NCBI GenBank assembly: GCA_028023455.1
Contig: JAQFVV010006310.1
Location: 2,608,001-2,672,000 of the forward strand
DNA length: 64,000 nt
Origin: Epiperipatus broadwayi
Lineage: Eukaryota > Onychophora > Udeonychophora > Euonychophora > Peripatidae
Reading direction: 5' to 3'
Under the pieces are notes generated by a model. That model did not search any database. It was not told where the DNA came from and saw nothing but the letters and a program-made list of their open reading frames with translations. The position numbers and the translations under genes are program-made. Shown piece by piece: positions 1 through 12,199 of this stretch; positions within the stretch are counted from its first letter, which is position 1, and every line of letters begins with the position of its first letter.

Positions 1-344
1 CAAAAAAGGTAGTTTTTAAATTTTTAACAAAAACAAAATCCCCCAGCATAATTTGCTATTAGAGGAAGAAAAAAAAGTTGGCCGGCCATGAAACATTATA
101 TTGATATGTTTTTGGACAGAAACAGTGCTACCAAAAAACAAAATCACATTTTTTGTGTGTAACTATTGTAATAAGAAGATAACAACAACAACAAAAAAGT
201 CTTTGTTTAATTATTGTATAAAAAAGTTGGCTTTTTTTTTTTTTTGATATTTTGTGTAAATTGTAAGATTATTTACTATTAGAACAATAACAAATTTTTA
301 AGAGTCGCAGGCCCGTAATGTTATATCAATCTGTTTTTGCAGAC
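1..344. other. AT-rich noncoding DNA
   Basis: The stretch is dominated by A- and T-runs. I see no open frame, RNA gene or recognisable repeat before the foldback element that starts near 345. Confidence 0.6.
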
Positions 345-840
345 AAGAAGCACAACAAAGCGATGTACAGTGGCTTATTAACCAGTACCAAATCCCTATC
401 TACTGCATATTCATCCAATATCCCCAGATTAGTTTCTAGCATGTGGCTTTCATCAGTGAGGAGCCTTGGATATGAGAGCACTGCACCTAGATCTTAGGAT
501 CTAATGCAACCCTCCAGCAGCCATATTTTATCTCTTCTTAACTACAAAACTATGAGTCTAAAATTGAAAGCACAATAATATTCTTAATCTAAGCTCATTA
601 CCTATATAGTCATATAGGTTTGAACTCAGTTCAGTACTCATACATTTTGGTATCTTTGGTTCTTTAATAACTATAGCTACCATTATCCTATTAGGTAAGA
701 TTGGTATTAAACCACTAAACATCACATGATTACCATTTCTTATGCTTGTTCTTAACTGTTATTAAAACATCCTTCTGGCATCTATTGATTTCTCTGGCTT
801 GCATTGAGTGGCACTACTGTTTGGTGTGTTTTACCTGTTT
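345..840. mobile_element. foldback retroposon family, mosaic copy 1
   Basis: This is a diverged, rearranged member of the foldback family whose better copies lie at 10.7, 32.6 and 45.7 kb. Positions 398-500 match the central part (TCATCCAATATCCCC, then the CTTTCATCAGTGAGGAGCC block). Positions 716-766 are the reverse complement of the family's asymmetric end (aaacatcacatgattacc ... cttatgcttgttc). Positions 768-835 repeat the outer arm (CTTCTGGCATCTATTGAT, then a cctgtttta-like end). About 215 bp of unrelated AT-rich DNA (500-715) interrupts it. I found no flanking duplication, so the borders are approximate. Confidence 0.6.
421..469 (-). ncRNA. hammerhead-ribozyme-like motif, copy 1
   Basis: Read on the - strand this holds CTGATGA (450-456 on +), a four-base arm, loop CACAT, a matching arm, and GAAA (433-436), followed by CTAATC and TGGGGATATTGG. 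CCTCA before the core can pair with TGGGG after it, and distal CCAA with TTGG, as in stem I of a type I hammerhead. Here the GTC of the family consensus has become ATC, so the second stem III pair is lost. Both core heptad and GAAA are perfect. Activity is not shown. Confidence 0.4.
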
Positions 841-3588
841 TACTCATAAAACCTAAATGTGGAGGAAGGACAGCTAACTTCCAAATGTCTGAATAAGTAG
901 ATAAACCATGTGCTTAATAATTAGCCTGGCTAAATTGTATGTATTCTCTTAACCAACATTATGACATCAGAAAAGGTTGTTCTACTGAAAAAATACCAAG
1001 GAACCAAGGAGTTAGGTATAAATATTAGAAAACAATCATTACATGTATTTAAAACTTAAAAGTATATAGGGAATTAAAGTTATAGAGAACACAAGGAACT
1101 ACACAGGATACATATATAAATTCTAGTGAGAATTTTTCTCTCAATTTAAATATATATATACTAGGGGTATAGCTTCCCTGGTGCCTTTGTCACCCAACTG
1201 CTGGGTATCACACTCTCCTTACTTACACTTTCAATGGAGCTTATGGAAAATATTTCTAACACTTATTGCCATACAATATATTTAGGGTAACTTTGAGAGT
1301 CCAACAGTATTACATTAAAATTGGATAGAATTAGAAAAGAATGAGACAACAAACACACATATATAGAATTTAAAATTCCCCCATTTTTACTTGTTAAATA
1401 AAATCATCATGATTTTTTGCAAAACTTCTTAGGGTAGATATATATTTCTAAATTCTATTTCTGAAATCCAAAGAAAAAAAATGATTGAAAAAATGAAATA
1501 ACAAAGAGTCTATTATCAGTGCTTTCACATATTTTTTTTAGAAAGAAAAAAAAATTGAAAGATTCAAATATCTTATTTTACTTTAGCCAACTTTTATTAT
1601 GTTCTAATGTGTTACATAAAATAAACATATTAAGAGTCCGTGTTATTTTGAAATACAGACTCTAATATATATTTATTTCACAGAGGACTGTCTGAATTTT
1701 TTAGCCATGTGGGGTGATTTAATATTTAAAAAAAAGGATAAAAATAGAACTTAATTTTTTAAGTTTTACAAAATTAAGTTCTATTTTTCCAATTGTTAAA
1801 TAAATCTGCATCAACTATTTCATTCATAAAATGCAATTTTTTTTAAAAAAATATACGAATATTTAATAATTGGCCAGAGTAAGATTATTGTTAAATAAAT
1901 AATTATTAATACTTTATGAGAATACTGCATTTTTTACTATAAATGCTCTGTTTCTGCCAGATTTTTAACCACAGTTGTTTTTTTATTATTATTAAGGTAA
2001 CCAGATAGGAGAAGTTTTAATCCCCTATTAACAGATTTATATCTGGAATTTTTTGTGAATTATGTCATTTGCTTCTATGTCTGTTTCACTTATGATTTTA
2101 TATAGAGAGGGTAAACTTTAATTCTATTTAGAAGATAATAATCCCTCACTTGTATCATACTATAATAATAAATCAATGATGTCAAATGCTAGGATATTAC
2201 AGAGTATATTTTTAAAAGATTTTGTTAATTGAAAATAATTTCAAACTTAATATTTTATATTGCTTTATATATTTAACTTATAATATTCATATTTTTCTTC
2301 CATATTCTTTTATTTGTGAATATTATTGAAAGTAAAAACATTGATTTAATATCTTAAATTAAAATATAAGACTTCTATATATCACCACAACCATTTGAAA
2401 TTAAAAGTAATTATTAGTTTTTAGTTTTATTTCTGGGTAGCAAGTATGAGCAAAATTTATATAAGGGTATAGAAGATTTGATTTCTTTGACTAACATATA
2501 TGTTTACTTATCTGTAATTTTATATATATTTATCATATTAATAGTTTTTAGAATTGCATCATTAAATTATTGTTGATTTAAATTTTAATGTATATGTAAT
2601 TTTTTGTTTTCTACTGTGCATTCTATGCTAGGAAATTTGGCTATAGATTGATCTGAAAATTTTAAAGCTTTATTTCTTAATAATTGTGATATTAATCTCT
2701 TTTTTTGTTGTTGTTGTTGTTTTAGTTTAATTATACAAGGAAATTCATTAGCTATGTAATTCTTGACACTTGTTTTTCTTTTTATTTCATTAAAAATGCA
2801 ATACGATTCAGATTCTTATAAAACATTAGCTCTTGTGGCAGTTATTAAATTACTCAAAAATGAGTTTATAAAAACTTCATATTTAAATATATTTTAAAAT
2901 TATAACTTTATTTTAATCATAATTAAAAATAAACTTGGAAATTACATAATGTTACATTTACTAGTTAAACTTTTATTTTGAAATTATAATAAATGTAATT
3001 TCATATATTATTTCAATTCACTTTAGTTTTTATAAGCATGATTATATTTCTTCTTTAAAATCATTGTTCTTTTTAATTTTCCTGTTTTTTCTTAATCATC
3101 TATCATTGTATTCTTTCTAATGCTTACTTTCAAAATATTCATTTTTTTTTTTCACTTCTTCTTTAGCCACATATTAATAACCAATTTTTTGATTGTTCAT
3201 ATTTCTGTTCCCTGTAGCACCCCTGTACAATCAAAGCATTTAGTAACTTTTTTGTCTAATCTAGACTCTTTCTAAAAATCTAAAAATTTTAATTCTTTGC
3301 AGTTTTCACAATGCTTTATTCAAATCAATTATTTGACAGATTTATCTATCTGTAGTTTCCTTCAGAGCTGTTTTTTTTTCTTTTTTTTTTTTTAAGTTCT
3401 AAAGCTTACCGTATTATTGATGTTTTACTTTTATTTCTTTTTTTATTATTATTATTGTTTTCTATATTATTTATCTAATTAACTATTAACAAATGATTAG
3501 GCAAAACTATTTTATAACATTATTTTCTATATTTTTAAAGTCATACTTAATAGATGTAATTGTAAATGCTGGGGAAAATGAAAGGAAA
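841..3588. other. AT-rich noncoding DNA
   Basis: There is no coding signal on either strand. The region holds (TA)n runs near 1150, many T-tracts (2698-2724 with a TTG repeat, 3371-3394) and one clear hairpin, listed separately. Confidence 0.55.
1740..1788. repeat. perfect 19-bp inverted repeat (hairpin)
   Basis: Positions 1740-1758 are the exact reverse complement of 1770-1788, with an 11-base loop. The arm contains ATAGAACTTAA. There is no associated gene. It could be the remnant of a small foldback element. Confidence 0.85.
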
Positions 3589-3710
3589 ACTGTCCCAACA
3601 AGTCAAGCGTTAATTGCCGAGTGGTTAGCACAGCAGCCTTCAAGCAGTTGTCCCTGGGTTCGCTTCCTGGCCGATGCTTTGACACATAAAAAAAGACACT
3701 GCCCCAACAA
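3589..3710 (+). mobile_element. tRNA-derived SINE, copy S1, with target-site duplication
   Basis: The body (3602-3697) carries an A-box-like GCCGAGTGGTTAGC and a B-box-like GGGTTCGCTTCC, the two internal pol III promoter blocks of a tRNA. The A-box resembles those of Leu/Ser tRNAs. The copy ends in GATGCTTTGACACAT plus an A-rich tail. It is flanked by ACTGTCCCAACAA (3589-3601) and ACTGCCCCAACAA (3698-3710), a 12/13 match and therefore a target-site duplication. Three more copies occur at 19.75, 43.1 and 62.97 kb. The SINE should be mobilised by a LINE in trans, and which LINE is not evident here. The open frames that cross it are chance. Confidence 0.85.
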
Positions 3711-5540
3711 AAGAATTGGTCCCCCAAATGAGTCTATCAATCTTGCATTGTGAACTGGGGCTCTTAGATTTTAAAAGTATTATAAGTATAAATATATGGA
3801 AAATTAAGACCTTTAAATATAAAAGAATAAATAACCATGAAATAAATAATAAAAATGTAACAGTTTTTGATTTCAGTGATGTAATTTTTATTGAGAGAAT
3901 AGCAAAAGAAAGTTTTATAAGGAGGAATTTGTGTAAATGATGATTGTTGGTGATTAGGCTGTGAAGGCTATTCTAAGACAAATGATAGTAATAATAGTAA
4001 TCACATAGTTTATTGTTCAGAAGTTCATAAGAAATTCAAGCTTTAGAAATAGCAGAGCTAGGCCACAATCCATGGACCTTAAGTTCCAGAATCTGCTGCT
4101 GCACAAACCAAGCAGGATATGAGAGTTATTTAAGAAAACATGATAACGAAGACATAGAAGTCACTATGAAGGAAAGTAAAACATTATTGAGAGTATAAAA
4201 TACAAAACATCATAATGGTGAATTCAAATTAGCTAATAGGAGGGGAAAGAGAAAATATATAAATTATGACCCAGGATGAAATAATATTCTCACAGTAATG
4301 GATACATAGTTCAAAAGCCACAATAGAAAGAATTACATTGGTAATTGGATTTTTTTATCTAGGAGCGATATTTATAAGCGAGATTATAATCAAAATAAAT
4401 AAGGGTAGAATTGAAATTAATTTTTAATGATATAATGAATCATAATAGAAATAAACTATTGCAAAATTAAAATGAAATATTATGTGAAATTTACAATTTG
4501 TAATAAATGTAAATCAGTTTGATTCATTTCTGCATTTAGTGACTATAGTCTATTTTATATTTTTCTGACATTTTACTAAGATTTGCAATTGGTGTTCTGA
4601 GAGACATTGAAAACTTTTAGGAGATTGTTTTTGCAGCAATCTATTTAACAACTGAGTATAATAATTATTTTGATGAAAGTTGTCACTATTCAAATGAAAA
4701 CTCTTTTCTACATTTGTGACTTATTGCCAAGTCAATATTGCTTTACTGCTTATAAAAGAAGGATTTTTATTTGGTATAATCAGTTTCTATGAATAGACTG
4801 TTGAAAAAAAAAAATTCTACATCATTTTATTGTCTCAGATGTTGCTAATTACAGTTGTTGGTGAAATGTCAAATATATATAAAAATGTTGAAGTACAAAG
4901 GGGCATTATGAAAAAATAAATAAATAAAATGAAATGATTGATTTTTTAATTTGATACAAAAAAGAATATTTAACAAGAAGTAATCATATTATTCATGAAT
5001 GATAATGTTTGTAGTTAAATATTTTTAATGATTTGTAAATAAAAGGAGATACCATATGGTATTTAATTAAATTGACTATCAATTTAGAAAGTCATTTCTT
5101 TTGAAAAATATCTTAGAATTCATGTTTATTGTTTAACTATTTCTACTTGTGTTTATTATACTTCCAATTCAGTCATATGCCTTCATTATTTATGCTGTAG
5201 CTTCATATGTTAAAGTGTTTTGAAGTTTGTATGCCGCTGTATATAGATAGAATAACTGATATTATGAAATAACTGATTAATTGCTTAAGATATTGAGTGA
5301 TATTTGAGCACTAACATGATGTTGAATGCAACAGTCACAATTCTATATATATATATCAGTCATGTGGGAAGTTGATCTTGAATTCATGAGTCTATCACTC
5401 CACTATGCTAAATCATTCAGGGCATATCCTCATTCATTAGATCAAATAAGATTTTGTTTTTTTTTTACTTTTTTTAAATGGAATCTATCCAGAATTTTTT
5501 TATCTCTTGAATTTAGCACATTCATCACTGTTATACCATG
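3711..5540. other. AT-rich noncoding DNA
   Basis: No gene is visible. Around 4050-4110 and 5326-5440 there are faint matches to the repeat block at 5541-6110 and to 31155-31260 (shared wording such as 'cactccactatgctaaatca' against 'cactctgtcattatactaaa'). They look like old dispersed copies of one repeat. Confidence 0.5.
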
Positions 5541-6110
5541 CATGAAGTAATGCAGTTTTAAAATGGTGGGTGCAGGAGTTCAGAGGCCATAGATTATGCC
5601 CAGTGATGGAATTGGTGAACTCTAGAACTCACAGTCTATGAATCGTTTTCCATCTGTCACTTCTAGTACTCAAGCTTCTAATGAACTCCCAAACAATTAA
5701 CATCCGAATTATTTTTTTGACCTGCAATGTTTGGGGCTATAATAGGGTGGCAAACTCCGAGCTCAAGTCCATAAGCATGCTCCACTTTATCACTTCCACT
5801 ATTTATTTATTTTTATAAACTCCTGAGCAATAAATCATTTAATTTTTTTTTTATCCTGTGTAGTTTGAACGAGTGGTAATATGATGGCTTCTATAGCTCA
5901 GAGTCCATAGATGATAGATCACTTCTGTCACTTTTGATACTCAAACTTTTTATGAACTCCCCAAGAAACAAACCATCCCATTATATATATTTTTTGTTTT
6001 GCATTGTTTGGTGACAATGATAAAACCTCAAGCTTTTGGGTCTTAAGTTCATGGATCATGGCTCCAGTTCTAACACTTCTAGTACTCAATTTCTTGTTAT
6101 TATGGTTATA
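5541..6110. repeat. block of four diverged repeat units
   Basis: Four segments share the order 'clue' CAGAGTCCATAGATGATAGA, CACTTCTAGTACTCAA and ATGAACTCCC, spaced roughly 130-170 bp apart (starting near 5630, 5760, 5895 and 6035). They are too diverged to be a recent satellite. No open frame or RNA gene is associated. The block is a degenerate tandem repeat or successive insertions of one element. Confidence 0.55.
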
Positions 6111-6191
6111 CTAAGTTATGCAGGCAATGAAGTTATTTATTTTACTATCAAATCTATTCAAAGAAATGGCTAACTATCACCAAAGATGATT

Positions 6192-6342
6192 GGGGGGGGG
6201 GGGTAGTGGTTTGGTTATAATGTTTATTTAAATCTAATATCAACAAAATATTAGAGATGGACAGCCAAGTCATAAAAGTATTATTATTTGATAATTTATC
6301 TATTTGCATTAAATATATTATAAAAGTTGACGGGGGGGGGGG
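6192..6342. repeat. paired G12 and G11 tracts
   Basis: Uninterrupted G runs at 6192-6203 and 6332-6342 lie 128 bp apart on the same strand in a sequence that is otherwise mostly A and T. Nothing coding lies between them. Confidence 0.8.
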
Positions 6343-6777
6343 CATTCCCAAATATAAAAGTGTGTTTTCATGTGGAATGGATATTACTATTAGTTAATAG
6401 GATTTCATTTTTCTATTTTTAAAATAAAAACAAATCTCAATTTATTTTGAAGTATTTTTTCAATCAATATTGTATTGTATATAAGTATGTAGCTGAAGAG
6501 ATTCAAATTGTATTTTTAATGATGGTTATTATTTTTGGTTTTTATTTTCAATAATTTTTAATTTCGTTTTTTTTTTTTTTTTTTCAGCATTTATATTCAA
6601 TCTTTTTTACATTTCTAAAGTAGTTTGCAAAAATTATTATTTTTTTTGATAATAAGCTATTAAATTATCTGTGTAATTTGCTTGAATAATTTCTTTATTA
6701 GTTTAATAAAATTATTTATTTATTTGACTTGAATTGAATGTTGTTAATATATATATATATTTTCCTCTTTTCATTAG

Positions 6778-6842
6778 AGAAAATCCTGAACATATATTTG
6801 AATGTTTTTTAGAAGTCGTGGCCCCAACAGAGCAGGAAGCAG
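6778..6842 (+). CDS. candidate internal exon 1 of an unrecognised host gene
   Basis: A pyrimidine-rich tract ending TCATTAG (6761-6777) is followed by 65 bases and a donor GTAGGT at 6843. One frame is open across the segment (one base, 21 codons, one base) and encodes a protein-like, acidic peptide containing EHIFECFLEVVAPTEQ. The 3' half is clearly richer in G and C than the surroundings. It is not part of any repeat I identified here. Its end phase (one base into a codon) fits the candidate exon at 8065, where the joined codon is GAG (Glu). I do not recognise the protein. A shorter alternative uses the TTTTTTAG at 6805-6812 as acceptor. No other track supports the gene, so this stays a candidate. 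Confidence 0.45.
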
Positions 6843-8064
6843 GTAGGTTGAATACATATTTCTAATTTACATACATTATTCTACTAGCTTTCACATGACT
6901 GATTTTGCTTTAAAAAAAAGAAAAACATAATACAAGAGAATTACTAAAAAAAAAAAGAATCCAACCTTGAACTTTTTTTTCCTTTTGCTTTAATTAAGAA
7001 AATATGTTAATTTTTATAGCATTTTATATAAAACATATTTTTAAATGGATTAAAAAAAATTCGATATGGTTTACTGTTATTATAAAACTAGCAAATACCA
7101 ACATGTCTCCAACTTATCTATATATTTTACATAATATATCCTTTTTTTTTCTACTTTAGTTCTGCCACCTACTGTAAGCTTAATTAATTAGTAGATGCAA
7201 GATAAAAGTGCTTATCTTATCCATATTTCGGTATTAGTTTATAACTTATCGCTTTTATCATTAAGGAATTTGATGGTAGCACACCTTGGATCTTAATGCA
7301 CTTTTCTCTTTCAGTCATATTTTAACTTTTTTTTTTTTTTTTTACTATTAAGCTATCAGGACTGAAATAAAAAAAAAAAGTCTTGACATTTTGAATCTAA
7401 GCCAACATACTTGCATAGTTATATAGATCTGACACCATTTGTCATCTATTGTTTACTCCAGTTTAAATTAAATGGTAAAGTTGAAGGAGTAAAAATAGAT
7501 TTATTATATATTACTATTAATATCATTCAAATGTTTCCATGTGACTGTTACCAATTTTGAACCCTTCTATTTGCAGATGATCATTTAACTGTTTATATAT
7601 TTTTAGCTTATTTTTTATTCTTTTAAATATTTGTTTTTTTTTCTTCAAATATATATATTTAATCCAATGGTGTGTTGTTTGGGAAATCATGTGACAGATA
7701 GCAGAAGTGATAGATTGTGTTTCAGTACAAGAATTTCTGCTCTTGAATTTGTCTTTCTTTTTTGCTAAATTGCAACGTTAGAGGCTTTTGATACTACAAA
7801 TGTTAATTCATTGTTCATATTAATTAATTATTGCTTGCCTACTTCTTAATACAATTTAATTTAACATCTTGAACTTAAGAATTATGATGCAAACTTTAAT
7901 GAGCCCTACAAAATTATATCTTTTGCAAAGAATTAATCATTATGAAATTGTAAATTGTGAAGAAATATTTTGAGATGCCTATCTTATTTATAAATCTATA
8001 GATATATTTTTAAATAGAATCCTTTTGTTGCCTGATTATAAATTTAAAGTATTTATTTCATTAG
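6843..8064. other. AT-rich DNA, possible intron
   Basis: If the flanking exons are real, this is an intron. It contains a very diverged relative of the foldback/half-copy family near 7155-7310 (CTGCCACCTACTG, TTAATTAATTAGTAGATGC, CACCTTGGATCTTAATGCAC), but no open frame of note. Confidence 0.45.
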
Positions 8065-8123
8065 AGATTATTACTGAAACCAAAATGCACAGTAGTGCAG
8101 ATGAAGACCAAAAGATTAATTTA
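8065..8123 (+). CDS. candidate internal exon 2 of an unrecognised host gene
   Basis: The acceptor TTTCATTAG ends at 8064. A 59-base open segment follows (two bases plus 19 codons), with peptide wording ITETKMHSSADEDQKINL, and the donor GTGGGT lies at 8124. Entry phase matches the exit phase of the candidate exon at 6778. It would leave in phase 0, which fits the candidate exon at 20012. The donor is weaker than consensus, and a one-base-later GGTTTT donor is also possible. The composition is less AT-rich than the flanks. The function is unknown. Confidence 0.35.
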
Positions 8124-8209
8124 GTGGGTTTTTTTTTTAATCTCATGTACATATGACTTGTATTATTTTTTATTTTTGTGGGGTTAAATATATTTATAAA
8201 ATCTTTTCA

Positions 8210-8400
8210 TAGCTAACCTATTCAACTATTGGTCAGTAAATGGATATCTAGTTACTTTTAGCTAGAAGATAAAACACAAAAAAAAATTCATAAATTTTTA
8301 CTTCTTACTCTTTGACTAGTCTTTTTTTCTATTTTTTTAACATTTTTCTTTAGAGGCATATTGGAGAGATATATATCCTATACTAGGCTATTTAGACATT
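8210..8400 (-). repeat. dispersed repeat shared with the core of the 42 kb inverted repeat
   Basis: This segment is similar, in reverse complement, to about 42395-42610. Shared blocks include CAGTAAATGGA, CTACTTTTAGCTAGAAG, TTCTTACTCTTTGACTAGTC and a T-rich run followed by TTCTTTAGAGGCATATTGGA. It shows that the spacer of the giant inverted repeat belongs to a dispersed element. No coding capacity is visible. Confidence 0.7.
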
Positions 8401-9261
8401 GTTCAATATATCACTATTAATCTGACTTACTATAGTTTAGAAATTTTTGTCGGAGGGTAAAATTATAAAGAACTCTTTGAATTTTCATGGCTATCAGATT
8501 TTATTATGTTAGAAAAAGTTTCACTATGATTGAATACCATTTTTTATTTAATATTGAATACATACAATAAATTTGTATATATGCTCAATTTGAAAATAAA
8601 ATTAAAGAAAAATTAGTGTATCATGTTTATTTTTTCTATCTTAGTTTAGTCAAGCCATTTAATGTTAGTTTTTTTAAAAAATCATGCTGTAACTTTTAAA
8701 AAAAAATCTTGCTGTAATTAATCTTTACAAAAGTCTTTTAAATAAAACAAAATGTTAAATAAGTTAATCTGCATTTTAGACTAAAAACTGAGGAGAAAAT
8801 TTAATAAAACAGCTTATTTATTATTTTTTATTACTGTGATATAAAATGCATTATAATATAATTAACATTAATATTTAGAGTATTGTTAGTCCTTAATATT
8901 GATATATAATAAAGCTGTTAAAAAAAAATCTAAGTAATAAATGTTTATTTTTTAATTATTGCTGCACAAAGATTTTAAACCAATATTATATGAGTATATA
9001 TTTTAAAATTTTAATGTACAAAACTGTGAATATTAAAATTAAAATTATTTAATATTTATTTATATTTTCAGCAGTGAATGGGGTTTTTAAAAAGTTGGGC
9101 ATATAAAATGTATTATTGAATTAATTCAGCCAATTCTTTGTGAGGGAAATCTGCAGAATTAAAGTTGTGAAATTAATAATATTGCACCTGTGTATATTTA
9201 TAGTTAGTGGAGTTAGTGTATTATCATTTTATAATTAATGGAGGACTAGTGGAGATATATA
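8401..9261. other. AT-rich noncoding DNA
   Basis: I see no gene. Long A/T tracts and (TA)n-like stretches dominate. Confidence 0.5.
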
Positions 9262-9810
9262 GTTCAGAATTTGTTTATCTGGGTGTCAGACTATTCAAGA
9301 TGGAAAAGGTCATTCAGAGATAAATGCACAATTGTTGTTAGTATTGAAAGCATTTACAAAATTTATGATCATATTGAAATTCAGAGGCATACTAAAATGT
9401 AGATTGTCGAAGACTGATATGGTCCATTGCAGTGTATGGATGCAAGGCAGATATTGAGGGAACAAGAGAGAAAAAAGATTGATGCTTTTGAAAAGAAATT
9501 TATCAAAGAATGCTTGAACAGCTAAGAGAATTAATGAATAGGTTTTATTGAAGGCAAATTCATTAAGACAATTATTAGAGATGGTAAAACAAAGTTAGTT
9601 ACATTATTTTGGTCATATGGGAAGACTGTTGGAGACACTGGAAAAGAATGGTCAAGAAAAGGAAAATGACTGTCATGGATAAGTAACATACAAAATAGAC
9701 AGAGTTAATAATATTGGAAACATGCAAATAAGTGTAGGGAAGAATGACCTGGAAATGGTTATTTATACCCTTGTTCATTGTTGAGTTATGAATAAGATGG
9801 CTGATAATAA
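9262..9810 (+). pseudogene. decayed C-terminal region of a LINE reverse transcriptase
   Basis: Read on + with several frame changes and stops, the wording follows the common C-terminal tail of LINE ORF2 proteins: SSEFVYLGV, then SIAVYGC, then KIDAFEKK-like text, then LRQLLEMVK and YFGHMGRLLETLEKNG, ending near a VH-VMNKMAD segment. In intact relatives this region follows the RT fingers/palm (YLG, YGCESW, RR, GH..R). At least six disruptions make it a fossil. It reads in the same sense as the 39.1 kb fragment and opposite to the 64 kb tail. The clade is not resolved. Confidence 0.6.
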
Positions 9811-10730
9811 CTAATAGTTTTGCAGTAATATATCTAAATGAATAGGTTTAGGAAAAGTGTTTTTTAAATTTTGATGTTTTATGTGCAATTATTGTTCTTT
9901 CTTCATCAAATAAAATGCTCTGGTTTTATTTTTATTAGATGTGATTTATTTATTTATTTTTAGAGTCTCTCTTTTTTTTTTTATGTTTGTGAATTAATTA
10001 TTTTTTATGTAACATAATGTTAAATGGCTTTCTTGATGTTTATTGGTATAAATAATATTTTTTGATGGGTTTTTTTCTCACTTGTCATTTTAAAAATTAT
10101 ATTGAAATCTTAACATTCTTACAATTATTGCATTTATTTATGAACAAGTATGGAATAAAATGACATGATAATAAAATCTTTCCAAGATATCTGAAATAGG
10201 TCCATTATTGTTAAATGTAATAAAATTATGCATAGAGATATGAGAAAGTGAAATTTAATCATTTAATTGCAAGTATTATTATAGCCCATGATTCACCACA
10301 CTGAAAATGCATTAGATTATAATAATATCTGCAGTGATTAAATTTTACTTTGTCAGTGCATATATTTCATTTGTTATACAATTTATTATATAAATATTCA
10401 AACATGTATTGCTATTCCTTTCATTATTCCATGGAAATATTCAAGCAGTAATTCCACTCAATAATCATCAAAAATCAAATAAACCTTATTGATTGCATTC
10501 AAAATTCTATATCTGAATAAATGTTTATAGTACTTTATATTACTTTTCAAATGACTATTCAAAAAAATCTTTTCATTAGATTGACTGTATATCTTTTGTA
10601 TTTTTTTTATATTTTTTTAATGAAAATATAAAATATATACAAAGTATTAAAATGTCACCATGAATGTGGAGATTTAGATATTTGATATTTACATATGAAT
10701 GGTAAAGATTGATATGAAATGCTTGCATAA
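9811..10730. other. AT-rich noncoding DNA
   Basis: No feature could be supported on either strand. Confidence 0.5.
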
Positions 10731-11007
10731 TAAGAAAGGATAGTTTTAAGCCAGTAAACATCAAATGACAACCTCCTCTTATGTTTGTGTATAACTGTTG
10801 TTAAAATAGGCAATGCTCACTATATATATTGCCACGCACAGCAAGCTAGAGTAATCAATGGATGCCAGAAACTAGTCTGGGGATATTGGATGAGTAGGCA
10901 CTAGATGGGGATTTTATGCACAAGCCGTCTGGTATCCATTGATTACTTTAGCTTGCTGTGTGTGGCAATATATATAGTGAGTTTTGCCTGTTTTAAGAAA
11001 GGATAGT
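10731..11007 (-). mobile_element. foldback retroposon, copy 2, with 14-bp duplication
   Basis: TAAGAAAGGATAGT occurs at 10731-10744 and again at 10994-11007, directly flanking a 249-bp element. Inside, the arms are inverted: ATTGCCACGCACAGCAAGC, AATCAATGGATGCCAGAA on the left answer TATCCATTGATTAC, GCTTGCTGTGTGTGGCAAT on the right. Relative to copy 3 the element lies on the - strand, with its asymmetric extension (cttatgtttgtgtataact) on the left. The centre is shortened, so only the GAAACTAGTCTGGGGATATTGG half of the hammerhead-like motif remains (10868-10889). A duplication of this length points to target-primed insertion and not to a cut-and-paste MITE. Confidence 0.85.
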
Positions 11008-12199
11008 CTGAATTTGTATGCTAGTAGATAGTTGAAGGTACTACTAATAATAAAAAAAAACTTAGAAAATACATATCTACAGTGCAGTGATTATTCATCC
11101 TTCCATGGTCTTAAAAGTGGATGCAAACTTATTTCTATCTTGTGTGAAAATCGTATGGTAGAAGGCTATTGAGTTACAACATGGGCTTGAAAATATAGAT
11201 GCTTGTTACATCTAGATCACCTGAACAGTGATGGTTGTTTATTAAATGTATACATAATGATAGAAAATGATCAGATTTTCTGCACTGATGATGGGTGTGT
11301 TAAAAATCAAAAAAACCTAGAAAATATGTACATATTTTTTTTATTTACATGTAAAATAGGATTGTGCATGTTCAATATATTATATAAATAAGTTACGGTG
11401 AGTATCTATTCTTAATTGATAATAAATATTATTGGTGTTATATATATATATATAGAAAGATTCTAAAATCATATCTGAACGTGACTGATGATCTTGGAAA
11501 CAACAAAAATGTTAAATTATTCAACAACTAATAAAGATTTTGGAGTGTCATGTTTTACTCATGAGATTTTTAGATAGAAATATAATGGCATATAAACAAT
11601 TATTAAACCATTTCATGTTATTTTTTTATTATTACATTATACTTTTTGAATATATTATACTTATATTAAACCATTTTTTGATATTTTTTATTAGTTCATT
11701 ATACTTTTTGAATATATTATACTTTTTGTTATTGAAGATGGGGGAGCATCACACAAGCCATATAGCTCGTAGATTGTGAATAACTCTTATACTAAGAGAT
11801 GAAACTACTTGATATTATGTTTTATTAATTATCATTTCAGATTGGCTGTTTGACTATGAAATACAAAGAGCCTTAATAAATCAAAATAGGGGCTTGTTTG
11901 AAAAATGTGTTGATTTTCTGAATATCTATTTCATGTGGATTCAGAATAAAATGGATAATAAGATTAGCATTGTTCTATGCATTAGATTGAAAAGAGATTT
12001 TAGCTATTTTGGGAGCCCACTGAGATTCTGGAATTTAACTAAGAGCATGGTGATGAGCAAATTTATTGGTAACATCTAGGTGGAAATAATATATTTTTTG
12101 AATCCATCCAGATATTTAATGTTGTATTGGTCTAAAAGAACAATATAGTCTAAAATGTAATGAATAACGATATTCCCACATATGAACTTGTAAGAATGA
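11008..12199. other. AT-rich noncoding DNA
   Basis: Short open frames occur but show no family resemblance. A repeated phrase TATACTTTTTGAATATATTATACTT appears twice (about 11637-11664 and 11698-11726), a small local duplication. The segment from about 11880 may be the eroded 3' end of the LINE fossil that follows. Confidence 0.45.

Noticed and set aside
3612-3682. A functional tRNA gene
   Set aside because: The A- and B-box-like blocks are there, but the acceptor stem and anticodon arm do not fold as in a tRNA, and flanking duplications and a tail show a SINE.
3493-3753. 86-codon + strand frame across the SINE
   Set aside because: It is explained by the tRNA-derived SINE and its duplication. 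It has no protein-family wording.
10745-10993. Foldback elements as ordinary MITEs
   Set aside because: Duplications of 13, 14 and 15 bp at three copies differ in length and are too long for known MITE superfamilies. The ends are also asymmetric.
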